Source: Tachypleus tridentatus
Taxonomy: Eukaryota > Arthropoda > Merostomata > Xiphosura > Limulidae
DNA length: 64,000 nt
Direction of reading: 5' to 3'
NCBI RefSeq assembly: GCF_004210375.1
Contig: NW_027467782.1
Coordinates: 36,693,771-36,757,770 of the forward strand
Part shown: piece by piece, positions 12,570 through 26,300 of the stretch
How the letters are laid out: the number at the start of each line of letters is the position of its first letter
Numbering within the stretch: position 1 is the first letter of the stretch
Position numbers and translations under genes: made by a program
Notes under the pieces: generated by a model
Told to the model about the DNA's origin: nothing
Database searches by the model: none
Seen by the model: the letters and a program-made list of their open reading frames with translations, nothing else

Positions 12570-13640
12570 TCATTGAGGATGTTACTGCAAGAGTTGATTA
12601 ATAAGATACTGTAGGTTTGATTTATCTTGAATTTCAAAAAGCATTTGCTAAGGTCACTCACAAAACAACTTAAATTAAGGGTGGGTGTGGGGAAAATGTT
12701 ATTAAATTAGATAGAAATTTAGCTGGAGAGTAGAAAGCAAAGAATAGTAATAAGTGGTGTTAGATCTGACTGGATCACAGTGACAAGTAGTGTACCTCAG
12801 TGATCTGTGCTGTTTGCAATTTATATTTGATGTTGACTCTGGAATGACTAATAAAATAATGAAGTTTACATATGAAATTAAGATTTTTAGGGTGGCTAAC
12901 TGTATCAAAATATCCTGCACTGGGCCAAATGTTGCAAATGATGTTTAAGTATCAAAAATGTAAGGTGATGCATGTAGGTTTTCACAATTCAAATTACTGT
13001 TACAAGTTAAACTAGAATACATTAGATACTGCAGTTGGAAAAGAAAAAGGAGAGTGTTGTGATTGAAAAATCACGTACCTCATCTAAGTAGTGTATTGTA
13101 GCTAGCAATAGAGCTAACAGAATTTTCAGTAGCATCTACAGAAATACTGAATAGAAGACAAGGGATTTTACTGTTGTTTCACTGTACAGATCACTTATCA
13201 GACTTCATTTAAAGTGCTTTAGTTTTTGTTTCCCTTCCTCAAAGACATTGCATTGTTGAAAGAAGTTTAGAGAAGAGGCAGTAGGATGATGCCAGAGGTT
13301 GTGGAACTGTTCTATGACTCCTCAGTCTCTAAAGTTGTTTTCTTGGGAGAGAGATGGGTCAGAGGTGAAAATTTGATACGTTTAAGATTAAGGATGCAGA
13401 TCCAAACTGTTTAGCAGTGAAAACAAGACAAGGGGGGCATAGGTTGAAATTGTGGCAGAGTAGGAGTCATCTGCAATTTTGACAGTTACTTTTCAAACAG
13501 GGTGGTTGATTTTTGGAATGAGTTGCCTTCAAACAGTGGAAGAGGTAGAAACCTTCAGAGTTCAAGAAAAGGTTGGATGAATACACAAGCAGTAAGGGGT
13601 GGTGATAATTTGTAGGTGCAAGGGACATCCTTGGCAGGCT
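12570..13640 (+). mobile_element. Old CR1-like LINE fragment
   Basis: Plus strand shows decayed but ordered RT and C-terminal motifs: LIYLEFQKAFAKV (cf. YLDFQKAFDKV), SDWITVTSS-like then VPQ-like sequence, CKVMHVGFHN, and a final VVDFWNELPS-like block at about 13500-13540 followed by a FK..LD-like end. Many stops. No clean ends or target duplication seen. Confidence 0.75.
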
Positions 13641-14289
13641 ATGCTAACAAGTTTCTTTTTGTCCCTTTAAGATTTTACTTTAAAGTAAAAGACTTTTGCT
13701 TGAATACATCCAATATTTTGAAAGGAAGCTTGCCAAATTTGTTTTTCAAAAGAACTGATAAAAGAAATGGAACTTTATCAGTATTCATGAGATAACAAAC
13801 TTTAACTGTTTACTATTATGATGTACATGTTAATTTTACAGCTTCTAATGGTGGATTGCAACAGACAAAAGAGAAACCTAGATTTTTAGAAGGCTACAAA
13901 TAAAATCAACTAGGAGTTATGTAAAGAAAGTGCCTTCTCTGTCTGAAAGAATTGCAAAAAACAACTGATTTTACAATTCATTTAAATTTTTTTTAAAAAG
14001 ATATATCCACTTAAAGGATGGGGAAAAAAGATGTACTTGATTTAACAAGCATGCATTACTAGTTTTCTGTGTACATGTTTCTCATTGGAAGTCTAGTTGG
14101 ATTAATAATTAAGAGAGCCTTGAACATTTACTTTATGATGGTGGCAATTACTGGCCAGTTCTACTCTAGTAAATATTCAAGGAATATTCTGGAAGTTTAA
14201 ATGCAAGTGTAACAAAACTTGGAGCTAAAACTAGCTATTCTTTTCTCTTCTATACAGGTATCACAGCATAAAGAGAGAGATGCACATAG

Positions 14290-14373
14290 CTAAACCCTTT
14301 CTTCCACAGACTCCAACTGAATCCCAGGAACATCTTCAATCTCCTCTACCCATTTATGTGGAATCCTACCATA
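14290..14373 (-). CDS. BCAT: BCAT last exon and stop
   Basis: 84 bases ending in TAG at 14290-14292. Reads [17 protein letters not shown] and ten further residues to the stop, longer than vertebrate BCAT tails after the YG(I/R) block. Acceptor CAG at 14374-14376. Confidence 0.85.
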   Translation of the reverse strand, partial: YGRIPHKWVEEIEDVPGIQLESVEERV

Positions 14374-17300
14374 CTGATTGGCAAATAAAAGAATAGTGTT
14401 TGTTATCCAAATTTATATTACACAACTTTATAAAATACTATTACTACATTAAATCTAATATGTAACTGCTACATTAAAAGATTTCTTCATTAAGAGTAAG
14501 CAATATAAACATTGATGTGAATTTGGAATTTATATTTCAAGAGACAAGCAGTTTTGTCAAAGTAAGCTAACTAATGAAACTAAATATATTGTACTCTTAA
14601 ACATTAGAAAGACAACAGCAGAAAAATAAGATGTGAACAGACATAACAATTTGAAATTACAACTGGGAAGCTATTGAGGTTGCAGTAACCATTTAATAAA
14701 ATACTAACATGTAAAACAGTATGCTTACCTGGCTAACTACAACTAATTAAATTACAAACCTAGATGCCAAACCTTGACTAAGTTCAACTGCTATAAATAC
14801 CTGAATATCACTTAGTGTTTTGAGAAACCTCAGGTTCAATGGTTGAACATGTTCCATGGTAGGGATGTTATAATCATGTCCCATGTAATGGATACGGCTC
14901 ACTGGGCACACTACACATGCTGTACCACTTCCAAAAATCTCCAGTAGCTATACAAAGACATTAATTCACATACATCAGATTCCCTTATAAACTGAACTTT
15001 CTCATTGTGTGAGTGTTTTGTAAGACAGGAGTAATATGTTCAAGCAACAAAGTTTTACTTATATTAAATGTTACACATTGCATGGTACAGTATATTAAAA
15101 TAATTTAAAAAGGTTTAATGAATAGTAAGTTGCAAAAATAATTGAATCCTAATCCCTTTACAACCATTGGACATCTTGCTTACCAAAGACACTTTTGGTA
15201 GATAAATTAGAGACATATCCACTCACCAGAACTGTATATATTACCAACACATCAAAAAGCTCCTGAATGAATTCAAACTATATTCAGAACATTAAACTAC
15301 TGGAAGACAGTTACAGGATGAGTCACACTATTCATGTATATCTCCCAAAGAGCCAAATATAAAACTTTCCACATAGCATATACAAATAAAATGACCATGT
15401 AAAATAACATATATAAAAATTTCAGACAACAGTAATAGCAAGTACAATTTGAAAAAACACAGTTCATGTTATATTAGTATATTACAATACTTCATGAAGA
15501 CACTTAAAGATCATACCAGAATTTGTTTTCATTTGATGTATCACAGATAAATGCACTCTTTTATTGTATACTACAGATTATTTGTACCAAGATTTACTTT
15601 ATCTAGCTAAAAACCAAAATGAGAATATTTAATTATTAAGAGTTAGGAATTAAAACTTTATAGTGGTCCCAAAATTTTTGCTTGGAAGGAATCTAACAGA
15701 CACCAATTTGATATTGGAACTGCAGATAGCCTGATGTGGCTTTGCTATAAGAAAAACAAAGAAATGTAGTAAAATTAAAAAATAGTGTTCATTTGTTTTT
15801 ACCCGGTTTTCCTTTAGAGCATGTAGTACTTCTTTCATAGTTATCAGTCTTTCAGATACCTTGAACTCATTCTGTAAAGGAGAAACAAGTTTTTAGTATG
15901 TGAAACAGGCATTTTGGAAAAAAGGAATAAAACTAACTTTTGTTCAAAACATACATTTTAAAAAACAAAAAATTCTAGCATCTTTAGATTATTCTGTTTG
16001 TTGAGTAATTTTTGTAAGTAAATAACTGAAAGATTTTCCTACTTAATAGGTCTGATTTCTTCGGATGTTGCTAAACGATCATTTCTAAATTAGGTAAATA
16101 TGTTTAAAAGAAAAAGGTCTCACCCATGTTTTGGCTAAATCTAACAAACTCTGTCTTGTCACACCAGGAAGAATTAATCCATTCAGAGGGGGTGTTATTA
16201 ACTCTTTCTCTATGAGGGTCAACAAAAAAATATAATTGTATGTCTATGGCTTTATAGCTACAAGTTTTTGTTGTTTTTTTAATGAGCTTATTCTTAACCA
16301 AGATTTAATTGTAATACTTTTCTAAATCATGGTTTTATACTGAACTAATAGTTTATTGTTACTGTGTTTAATACTCATATTTAACTGATAAATACATCAA
16401 ATCATGATATAAATACAGATAACTGGATATATTGACAATCCTGTACAAGGTTCAGACTAACCTCCTTTCTCATTTATTAACAGTACAAATATGTTCATCG
16501 TTCCCACTTCTGTTAACTGATGATCTTCTCCAAATATCCACAACACTTGCTGTAAATTCATTTTTTCAGCATGTCTTTGGATGTAAATTGTTGGGCTATA
16601 ATTTCTAACAAAAATAATGAAAGGAATTTATTACAGTAAATTAGATTTTCATAAACTACAAAATACAAAAATTGCATTAAGCCTTAATTATTAAAGTAGA
16701 ATAGGATTAAAATAAGATTTAAATATACATATTGAATTCAGCCACATTTACCTATATACAAAATGTTACATATAAAACTTCTTAAATATAGATGTGAAAC
16801 AAATTTTAGGATACTGTTAAAAGTAGAAAATATGTTTCAGGTATAAACTGTGGTTGCTAAAATAAGACAAACATATGTTTTGTCTCCCTTTTAAGCTACT
16901 GTTGTTAGAATAGAGTAAATTACAAACCTTTTAGGTATAAACTGATAATAGTATGAATTTAGTAAAGTTTTAGTTTTTCAAACACAATACAATATTCAAT
17001 CTCAATTAAAAAACAAATTTATAATAGTTGATTTTTAGAGATACAAGACTTCAGACAATAATGATTTGCAGTACTACATGAAGAACAAATGCTATGAAAA
17101 AAAAGAAATGGTAATATAGAAAAAAAACATTTATCACAATTGAAAGTTAATATACTGCTTACGATCCCATCTTCTTGTCTCCAACCCCTCCAGGCCATGC
17201 TCGTACATATTTAGGGTCTGCCAGCAAGGAAACAGGTTTCACTCCTGTGCTGAAATATGGACCAACTGGGCCTGTTATAACAAACAGAAGAGCTCTGTTT

Positions 17301-20300
17301 GCTGCAGCTACACCAAGAGAAGGCTAAAATAAGCAAAACAAGTGTGCAAGGTTAAAATGTACATTATAATCAGTAAAGGAAATTTGAAATGTCTCAGATT
17401 TGAAAAAGCACCATTTTACTCAAGTTCATCAGATATCTTTAATTCTCATAATTTTTCAAATATAAATTTTACCAGAAGAGTAATGTTTGAATTCCTTATT
17501 GAAAACCAATTAAATAATTAAAAACACTTAAGTCTTGTGTATATAATATAATGTAATGTAAAACAAACATTAAAGAAAAACATCTTACCTCTATACCAAT
17601 AAATGTAGGACGTATATAGAGTGAAGAAGAAGAACTATATAGGTACCCATTCCTGGTCCAAACTAATCAATTTTTTTATACATGTAATAAGTTCTTTACC
17701 ATCAAAATCCTAGAGAGAAATAATATATGTAATTTACAAGTATATACATACACTGAATACAGTACAAAATTTGGATTTTTAATTACATTCCAACAACTTA
17801 ATGGTAGGGTAGCAAGTTTGTAAAAATACATCATTGGATCATCATGTTATCCAATACTAATAAATGCAATGTTTCAAGTATTGGAAATAACCATTTATTC
17901 TTGATGCATCTATGAGTAATTCTTTAAAAAAACACTTATAAAAACAGTCACATCTTTAAACTAAAAAAACGTTTAATGAATGTTATCTTACACCAGGGGT
18001 TCCCAACCTTTTGGCACTCGCGACCCCTTACCTAAAAGTTTGAAACCCATGTGACCCCCTACTTAGGGCTTACTATCAGCAGCTTAATTTTTTTTATTTT
18101 CTGTGAAGGAGAGGGAAAGAAACATCTGAAAAATATTTAAAAATTCTGTAATTATTTATTAGCAAATTAAATCACATTGGTCCAACCTGAATTCACAAAA
18201 AGAACATATATTTCTTAAAATAATATTAACATAGGTTTGAACAGCTATCCAACCCAGCTAGTGAGATGCCTGATGTTGCATTTCAGCAGCAAGCTTTGAA
18301 ATTCGTGGTCGAGCATTTGTTAGAGCCAGTCTCATGTCATCTCCAACATCCAATCTGTTCCTATTCTTTGTTTTTATATTGACAAGAGTGGAAAATCCTG
18401 CCTCACACAAGTAGGTAGAAGCAAATGGAACAAGGACACATAAAGCTATCATGCTGACTTTGGAGTATGACTGATACATAGCGCACCAGAACTGAGTCAC
18501 GGATTTCACCTTGAAGAGATCACGAGCTGAAGAGTCATTCCTTAGATCCAGAAATTCATCTTGGATATCATCTGGGATGCTGGATACATCAAGTTCAGCA
18601 CAAAATGGGTTCCTTACCAGGGCCTCCTGTTCCTGTGATAGCTCAGGGAAGTAATGCTCGACTTCCTTTTCTAGAGACTGAAGATGTTTGGTAATCTCAT
18701 CCTTGAGGAACTGATCCAGTTGGATCTGAGACTCATCCGTCACTCCACAAAGTTTTTCAAACATAGCAATGTTTCCAAAATTGGTTTTCCGACGCCAGTT
18801 CTGCAGTTTGGAAACAAAGGCCCGAAGACTATCTTGAAAAAAGGAGAACATGTGTTTCCCTTCCTTGAAGCTTCAAATTGAGCTTGTTCAGCTGGTCAAA
18901 AAATGTCAGCTAGGTACGCAACCCTTTTATTCCATGCTTCATCTTCAAAGTGAGCTACAAGATCTTTCCTTTCTTGAGTCTTCAGGAATAGCTTTATTTC
19001 ATCTTTCATTTCATAGACACGATTAATAACGTTTCCTTTCGACAACCAACGTACTGTTGTGTAGAAAATAAGGACTTCGTGGTCAGCATTCATGTCTTTG
19101 CATAGTTCTTTGAATAGGCGAGTGTTGAGTGCTTGAGTCTTCACATAATTTACAATTTTGATTACAGATTCGAGCACTTCCTGCAGAGAGGCAGGGAGAC
19201 TCTTACTGGCGAGAGCATATCAGTGAATCATGCAGTGGATGCCCTTTGCTTGAGGTGCTAGCTTCTTCACTCTCGACTGGAATCCTGATTTCGATCCCAG
19301 CATAGCCGGTGCCCCATCCGTACAAACCCCACACACGTTTTCCCATTGAAGATCTTCATCTTGAAAAAAAGTTGAAACTTTTTCCATGACATCATCAGCT
19401 TTTGTTGTGGTTTCAAGTGCACTGCAGAATAAGAATTCGTCTTTGATGTCACCTGAATTAATGTATCTCACGAAGACAAGCAACTGAGAACATGAACTTA
19501 CATCTGTTAACTCGTCAAGCTGAAAGGAGAACAAAGGGGAACCCTTGATTTCAGTCAAAGCCTGTTCCTTCACATCCATAGACATTTTAGAAATGAGCCT
19601 CTGTATAGTATTATTTGACAGGAATACTTGCTGCATCTTCTTTGCACTGGCTTCTCCAAGAATAAGATTTACTGCTTTCATCATGCAGGGTTTAAGAAGT
19701 GTTTCTCCAATCGTGTGAGGCTTTTTTTGTTTAGCAATTTCGAATGCAATCTCATATGAAGCTTCCACTACGGCTGCACTCTGCTGCTGAAACGACCCAC
19801 TTCTATCGATTCTTTGGCTTTTAAGACACCGTTCATGCCGTTTGAAGAAATCCAAACCCTTCTTTGCGTGTTCTGGATGTTTCAAAACACACTGTGGTTT
19901 CTCGATGCCGTGGTTGGCGAGCACAGTGGTGAAGCCAATGTTGAGGTAGCATTCTGAGTATCTGCGCCGTTTAGCCATGGGCATAACTCACCTCTACTGC
20001 TTACTTATCTCCTTGTTAAAATAAAATAAAAATGTTGAATAATGAATGCTTTGGCAACTGTAGATCTTACACTGACTACTTGTGGGGGGTGCAGGTAGAG
20101 TAATGATGGGATAAGTATTGAGAGGGAAGGGAGCGTGGCCAGTCGTGCGATTCGTCATCCACCAATCAGCAACGGACATGTGACTCACGTGTCGACAGCG
20201 AGCACACATACACTTAATCACAGCTAAACAGACACACAAGCATGCGTACATGCGCGTGCACTCACATACTCGCTACTCACTAGTACACACATACATACAG

Positions 20301-23300
20301 TTGCAGACACATTCACATTCACTCACAGGCACGCATACATACACCCATAATATCACCTAATGACATTGAACTAACGTAGCACACGTTTTGCTTTGCACCG
20401 AAACAAAAAAAAATGTAAGAGCATGAAAATGTAATTGATGAAATAAAATTAATGTTATCCCAAGCTACTTCTAACAAGGCTACGCGACTCCCCTACCAAG
20501 GCTTCGCGATCCCCTGGGGGGTCGCGACCCGCCGGTTGGGAACCCCTGTCTTACACTAAGAACTTAAACCGTAATACGAGAGTTCTTTAAAATCAGAAGA
20601 AAAAAGCATTTGTTAAAATATTCAAAACTTAGTATGTCTTTGAAAATGCTGGTCCTTAACAAGTTATATAAATGATGCAGGGTGATTACTGAATATTAAC
20701 AAAATGCCTAAAACATACTTCCATACTAATACTGATTTACAATGGATCATAGATACTGTGACAGTCATTTCTGTTATTATGTGGATAATGTTATAATTCT
20801 CTAATGGGGTGAAAACAGGCATCATGAGTAAACAAACTCAAGAGATGGTACAATTAAAAAGAGAAAAAGGTATATAAATATACAAAAATAATTAACTACA
20901 AATAAAGGAACATTACAACCTCTTTTAAGGAATTAATGTATCTGTAGTTAAGATGTACATTCTTATAGTCCAACTTAAAATACAATTCTTGTAATGTAAC
21001 CTAATTTCAAACCTTACACATCCATGTTCTTTCCCCATAATCACCTTAACCCCAATTAGTTTAGGATTAACTAGTATTTTTAAAACTTGTGACTGACCCA
21101 GTCAACCACATAGGATGAGCATGTTCTGTGATGGGAATTCAAAACTTAATATCCTAACCATCTCATTAGGCTCAAACTTTACACATCCACATTTCATATA
21201 AATATATGGACTGCATTAGCAAAAGATTTTTATAGGACTAACAAATGTGTATAAAAGATTGACTGAGTATTTCACTTTAAGAGTAGAATAAGGAAACCAG
21301 ACTACTTTATTCATAAAACCAAAGACCTATTATACAAACAGCAGGAAATCACTGAAACAACTTCTGTGCCCTTGTTACAGTTAATTTTCCTTTCAGCTTT
21401 TTGTACATGTTTCAGTACATCCAACAGCCATTTCCTAATAATGATACATTGATTGGACCTGCTGTAATATGACTAAATTCTTAATAACCTTATAGGAAGG
21501 TCGATACTTTATCATTAGAGTAGTCTCCTGCGACCTTCATGATGATAGGGGTAGAAGTCCTACTAGTCCTCATTGCTTTTAGTCCTGGAAAGATGAGGTT
21601 CTTACACTCACACCCTGTTTTCTCTCTCCTGCTATAGTATGAGCTCTTGCTTTCATTGTGCTTTTCATGTTAACTTCATAAAATTGTCAAAAGGTCTGCA
21701 TTTAAATGGACACATTTCAGCAATAATTAAAATTACAGGCATACTATTTATACAGGAATACCTTCCAGGTTATTCTATCACAATTAGCTTTATTTACTTA
21801 TTCGTAATAAAGTTATTTGTTTCCAAACTCTTTCCAACTTCTTTCTTTTTCCTCTTATTTATACAGTTCTATGTGGTTGCTTCAGTTTTGTTTAGGACAC
21901 TTAAGATTCAGTGTAATGTTTCCAAAGTGTGTTACCATGTGCATTTGTTTACACTGCATTAAGTATTCTAGTAGTTTAATCCTGCTACCACATGACCAGC
22001 TTTGGCAATGTCCAAGTTATCTAAGCTTAGCTTCACCAGCCAGGAAGTTGTACAATACAAAAGCAGCTGATTAACTAGTTTTTTAAATCCCTATTTTACA
22101 AAATAATTCAACAAGAACCAGCTATGTTGACAGACTCCTTGTCACTCCCCACGATCTTAAAAGTTCACACTATGAGGCTAACAAAGTGAGAGGTTCTATG
22201 CTTTTTCAGTTAGTAATAATACAACTATTTGATAATCACAATTTGTTCAAGTCAAGTAGTATTTGTCACACAAAGTATACATTCTATCAGCTCTTTCACC
22301 CCAATAACTCAGACAGCAAAGAAAGTCACTTTCACTCACATATCCAACCAAAATATTAACCAGCCAATCCAACAACTACTAACTGGGGTGGGAGTAAAAA
22401 GTTTGATGCCTGTCCTGTGAAAGTGAGTTTTCTTGGGGCACTCCCCTCAACATCCAAATCTCTGGCACTGGATCTTTAGATCCCAGCCAAGGCAATTTTC
22501 TTGCCTAGCCCCGAATCGTGCCATTTGAGTTGATGTCTTGGCTTTTTGGACTACGGGCTCCAGCCTGGGCTACTTCCCTTCTGCCACCTTTGTCTCACTC
22601 CCCTTTCTCAGCAGTCATTTTCATAATGCTTCACCTCACTTCATCACCTTAAACAAGTCAAATCACAGAAAAGGTTATAGAAGCCAAGTCAAAATGGGTT
22701 CATATTACTAGTGGAGTATTTCCAGGGTAAGTGCATAGGTCTTTGCTTTTTTGTCATTTATATTAGGAATTTCCAACAGTAAAAGATGTTGAGGTACTAT
22801 AGAATGAATGATTAACTCAAACTGAATGAATATTTGACAACTGATCTTTAATTATAGCACATGCAAGAGAATACATATTCATAATTATTTGAATCAGACA
22901 CTTAATATGGATGGGAAACAACTCACTAAAATGCGACTGAAAAACAATCCTGGCATAGTAGTGCAAACTTAATGTAAACCTCATGATTATGGCATTTGGA
23001 CTTCAAAATGAGGGATTACTAATGCAAATAGATCGATTGAAACAAATAGTGGTGCTAGTTGCTAAGCCAGAAACAGAATTTTGTATTATTGATTACAGAT
23101 TAAAATAGGTTATTACCTCTTTACATACCACATATTATTCCTGAATATAACAAAATTCATGGATAAGGGATCTGTTGGTCTATCTTGACTATCATATCTA
23201 CTAACCTAATCATTAACACTTAATGCAACCTTTATATCATGAATATAGGTCCTTCCCTTATATCCTCTCCTTCCTCATGTTTGAACGCAACTCATTCCAA

Positions 23301-26300
23301 AAGGACAAGTCACCTGTTGGTAAAAACTTTAGCTGAAGAAAAATCCTACTCAGCTAAAACTTGTGTTCACTAGTTTTACCACATTCACCATGATGGACAC
23401 AAAAAGACAGGCTTCACACATCAATTCTCTCAATTAACAATTGAACTTTTCTTAGAGTTTCAAAAAAGAAATTTCTCATTACAACTTCACTTCAGGTATC
23501 ACCCCTAATAACCCTCCTTTGAAACATTTCAAACAGTTCAATATCTTTAATAAGGTAAGAAGCACAATACTTTATATTATATCAAGTTAGACTTAACCAG
23601 TGATCTATACATTGAAAAATAAAACCTCTTCATACTTCAGAATTTCTATAAATTAATATATTTGCCCTACCTCTAGCAACATGGCATTACTTGGATGGCT
23701 TACAAGACTAATCAACTAGGGCATCAAGACATTTTCTTCTAAAACAATATGGAGGTTGTTTAAATAGAAGTTATATTTATAAATAAATTTGGTATCTTGC
23801 ACAAATTATCTTGCATTTATTATAATTAAAAGCCACTTTGCATTTATTTGCCCCTACATGCAAATTACTCAATTCTTTTATGAAGCACAAGCATCCATTC
23901 ACTACTTATAACATGTGTAATCTTAATATCAACAAACTTAAGTCATTCCCAATTCACCTATGCCATTGATATAAATAAAAAGAGCAAAGGTACCAAAATT
24001 ATGCTCTAGTCTCTCCCAATTGTGACTACCTTTCCCATCTACACACATCATTCTGTACACCACTAGAGATAAATTTTTGTAATAAAATTTGGAAACTATC
24101 TTAAAAGCAAACTTCTCCACAACTAATGCAAAAGTAATGACCTTATGGACAAATTTATTACCTCTTCTGCAATGAGAAGCATCATTAGTGCAATTCCAAT
24201 CTTATAGAACCACCAGCCCATTATGAAGAAACAAGAAATATTGGATAGTGGCTCACAGGACCATACCTTAACTATCTTCAAAATCCACAGGCAAGTATTA
24301 TCTGATGCAATATCCTTGCAAGTTTTTACACTTAATTTCTTTAACCAGCTTAAAAGTAATACAGCTGCCTTATTCGGTGTTATGTCCAACTAACAACAGT
24401 TCAGGATGAGGGATATTGCTCGAATCCTTTAGTAAAAATTGACAAAAGTAGAATTTACTAAATCAATTTCAAAAACCAACTTTTCTTTATTATTCCTCAA
24501 AAGGCCCTAAGCCTAGCATTCAGCACTAGTGACAAACTAGTCATTCCAAAACTGGTCTTGACAGTTGTCCTGAAAGAATGAAGTTACAAACATTTTAAAT
24601 GCCTTTATAAATTCTGTAGTTATGTTTTATTTTGGAATAGTACCTCCAATGTTCACCTTATTTCAAAGAGGTTAACTTATTTGATCAGAAAATAATAAGG
24701 ATGATCCCAATGATGGAAAGACTCTTTTGAGGATGGGTTGAAGTTTTAATTTACATTCTATTAAGAAAAGGATAAGAACTTTTGTTGCAACTTACAAAAA
24801 TTAAGGGAATTGAGAAGGTTTTTACCCTTTCTCTCTCTCTCATGTGCATGTGACCCTATAGTACAAGTGGATAAATAATTCAGTGCATTGGTACTTACTG
24901 GAAAACAGCATCTCCCTGCTGAGGTTCTCATTCTTTTCATGTTAAGATCTGGTCTGAATAATCTTATCTTGTTGTCCTCACCCTGAAAGCTTTCATACCT
25001 TCAAAAGCTGAAGAGAATTAAAAAAAAAAGAAAGCTAGCAGCAACTCCCATAACCATTACTGTTCAAGATAACAGCAAGATGGATAAAGTTTTACAAATG
25101 TGATATGAAACACGAAAAAATTAAGAAATATGCTACAGTTACATATAATTAGCTGCTTTGTAAACTAAAGTGATCTTTTAAAGTTCTATTCAGTGCTGTG
25201 ATTAATTTGTAGCACACAGAAACTATGGTTCTACTAATTTCTATCTTTTTCCCTACAACTAATGTCTGCCCTTTTCATCCATTCTCCATACACAAACACA
25301 TGCAATATTTTACAATTAAATATTTGCTCTAAATGTTTATTTTCAAATTACTTCTATTACATGAACATACCTCTTGAGCATAGTGCAAGACCTTTGCACC
25401 AGGATGTAGAGACAGGTTATGAATGGGACAGATTCGAGGAACTCCCCAACCTTCTGCAGTTGTCCATTCCACCTCTAGCATGTGGTCACTAAAATGCCTT
25501 CCAAAGATTAGATTATTACCATCAGGCTTTGTACTTGTTTCTGAAGGTTTGGCCCTAATAATTTCAAGGTCTGCAAACTACAAAATTCATTCATTAAACT
25601 AATCATTTAGTGTAATGTATAGAAGGAAGAAAACCTTTTAGAACCAAAGTTTATTCAGCTTAAATTTCAACAAAAGGATTTACTAATTAAAAGAAAGAGA
25701 GAGAGAGAGAGAGACAAAGTACATGTATTAGGCCATTAATTTCTTAGCTTCTTGATATACACAATAATACATTTTGGGACAAGATAGGACCTACTGATCT
25801 ACCTGTTGTTCCATCCTCTAAACTGACTTAGACAAAAAACCTTAAAGCCAGCCTTTGACTCATACTTTGTGAACCTGACAATGACCAAAGAAGGTCAAAA
25901 TGTTGTTCACTCCTCCATTAGTGCTTTCTCTACCCATACCAGTCGTTTTTAAGAGTATAATTTTCTCTACATATGAGTTTGCTTGTCATCACAGATTACA
26001 GTTATGCTTTGTTTGCCTTTTATATGGCATCTTGTCAAATATTTTCAGAAAATCCAGATACAAATCTACACCTTTAACCCCTCCTCTAGTAAAGTCATGT
26101 CAACTATCACATAAGATTCTAAGTTGTTAAATAACTTAGAAGTTTCAAGACTTTCCAAAATTTCTCCACAACTGATGTAAGACAAGTAATTACTGGAACA
26201 ATTGTCAACTCTTTCTTACTGTGAAGATGATCTAGGAAGGTCAAAACACTGTTCTCTCCTTATCAAGGAAACTGTTAATACCTGTACCAGCCGTTCAGAG

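Noticed and set aside
18684-18881. Plus-strand frame over the hAT element
   Set aside because: Antisense shadow of the transposase C-terminal half.
21639-22074. Overlapping plus-strand frames of 107 and 85 codons in the BCAT intron
   Set aside because: Phe/Leu-rich translation typical of T-rich intron; no splice context or motif.
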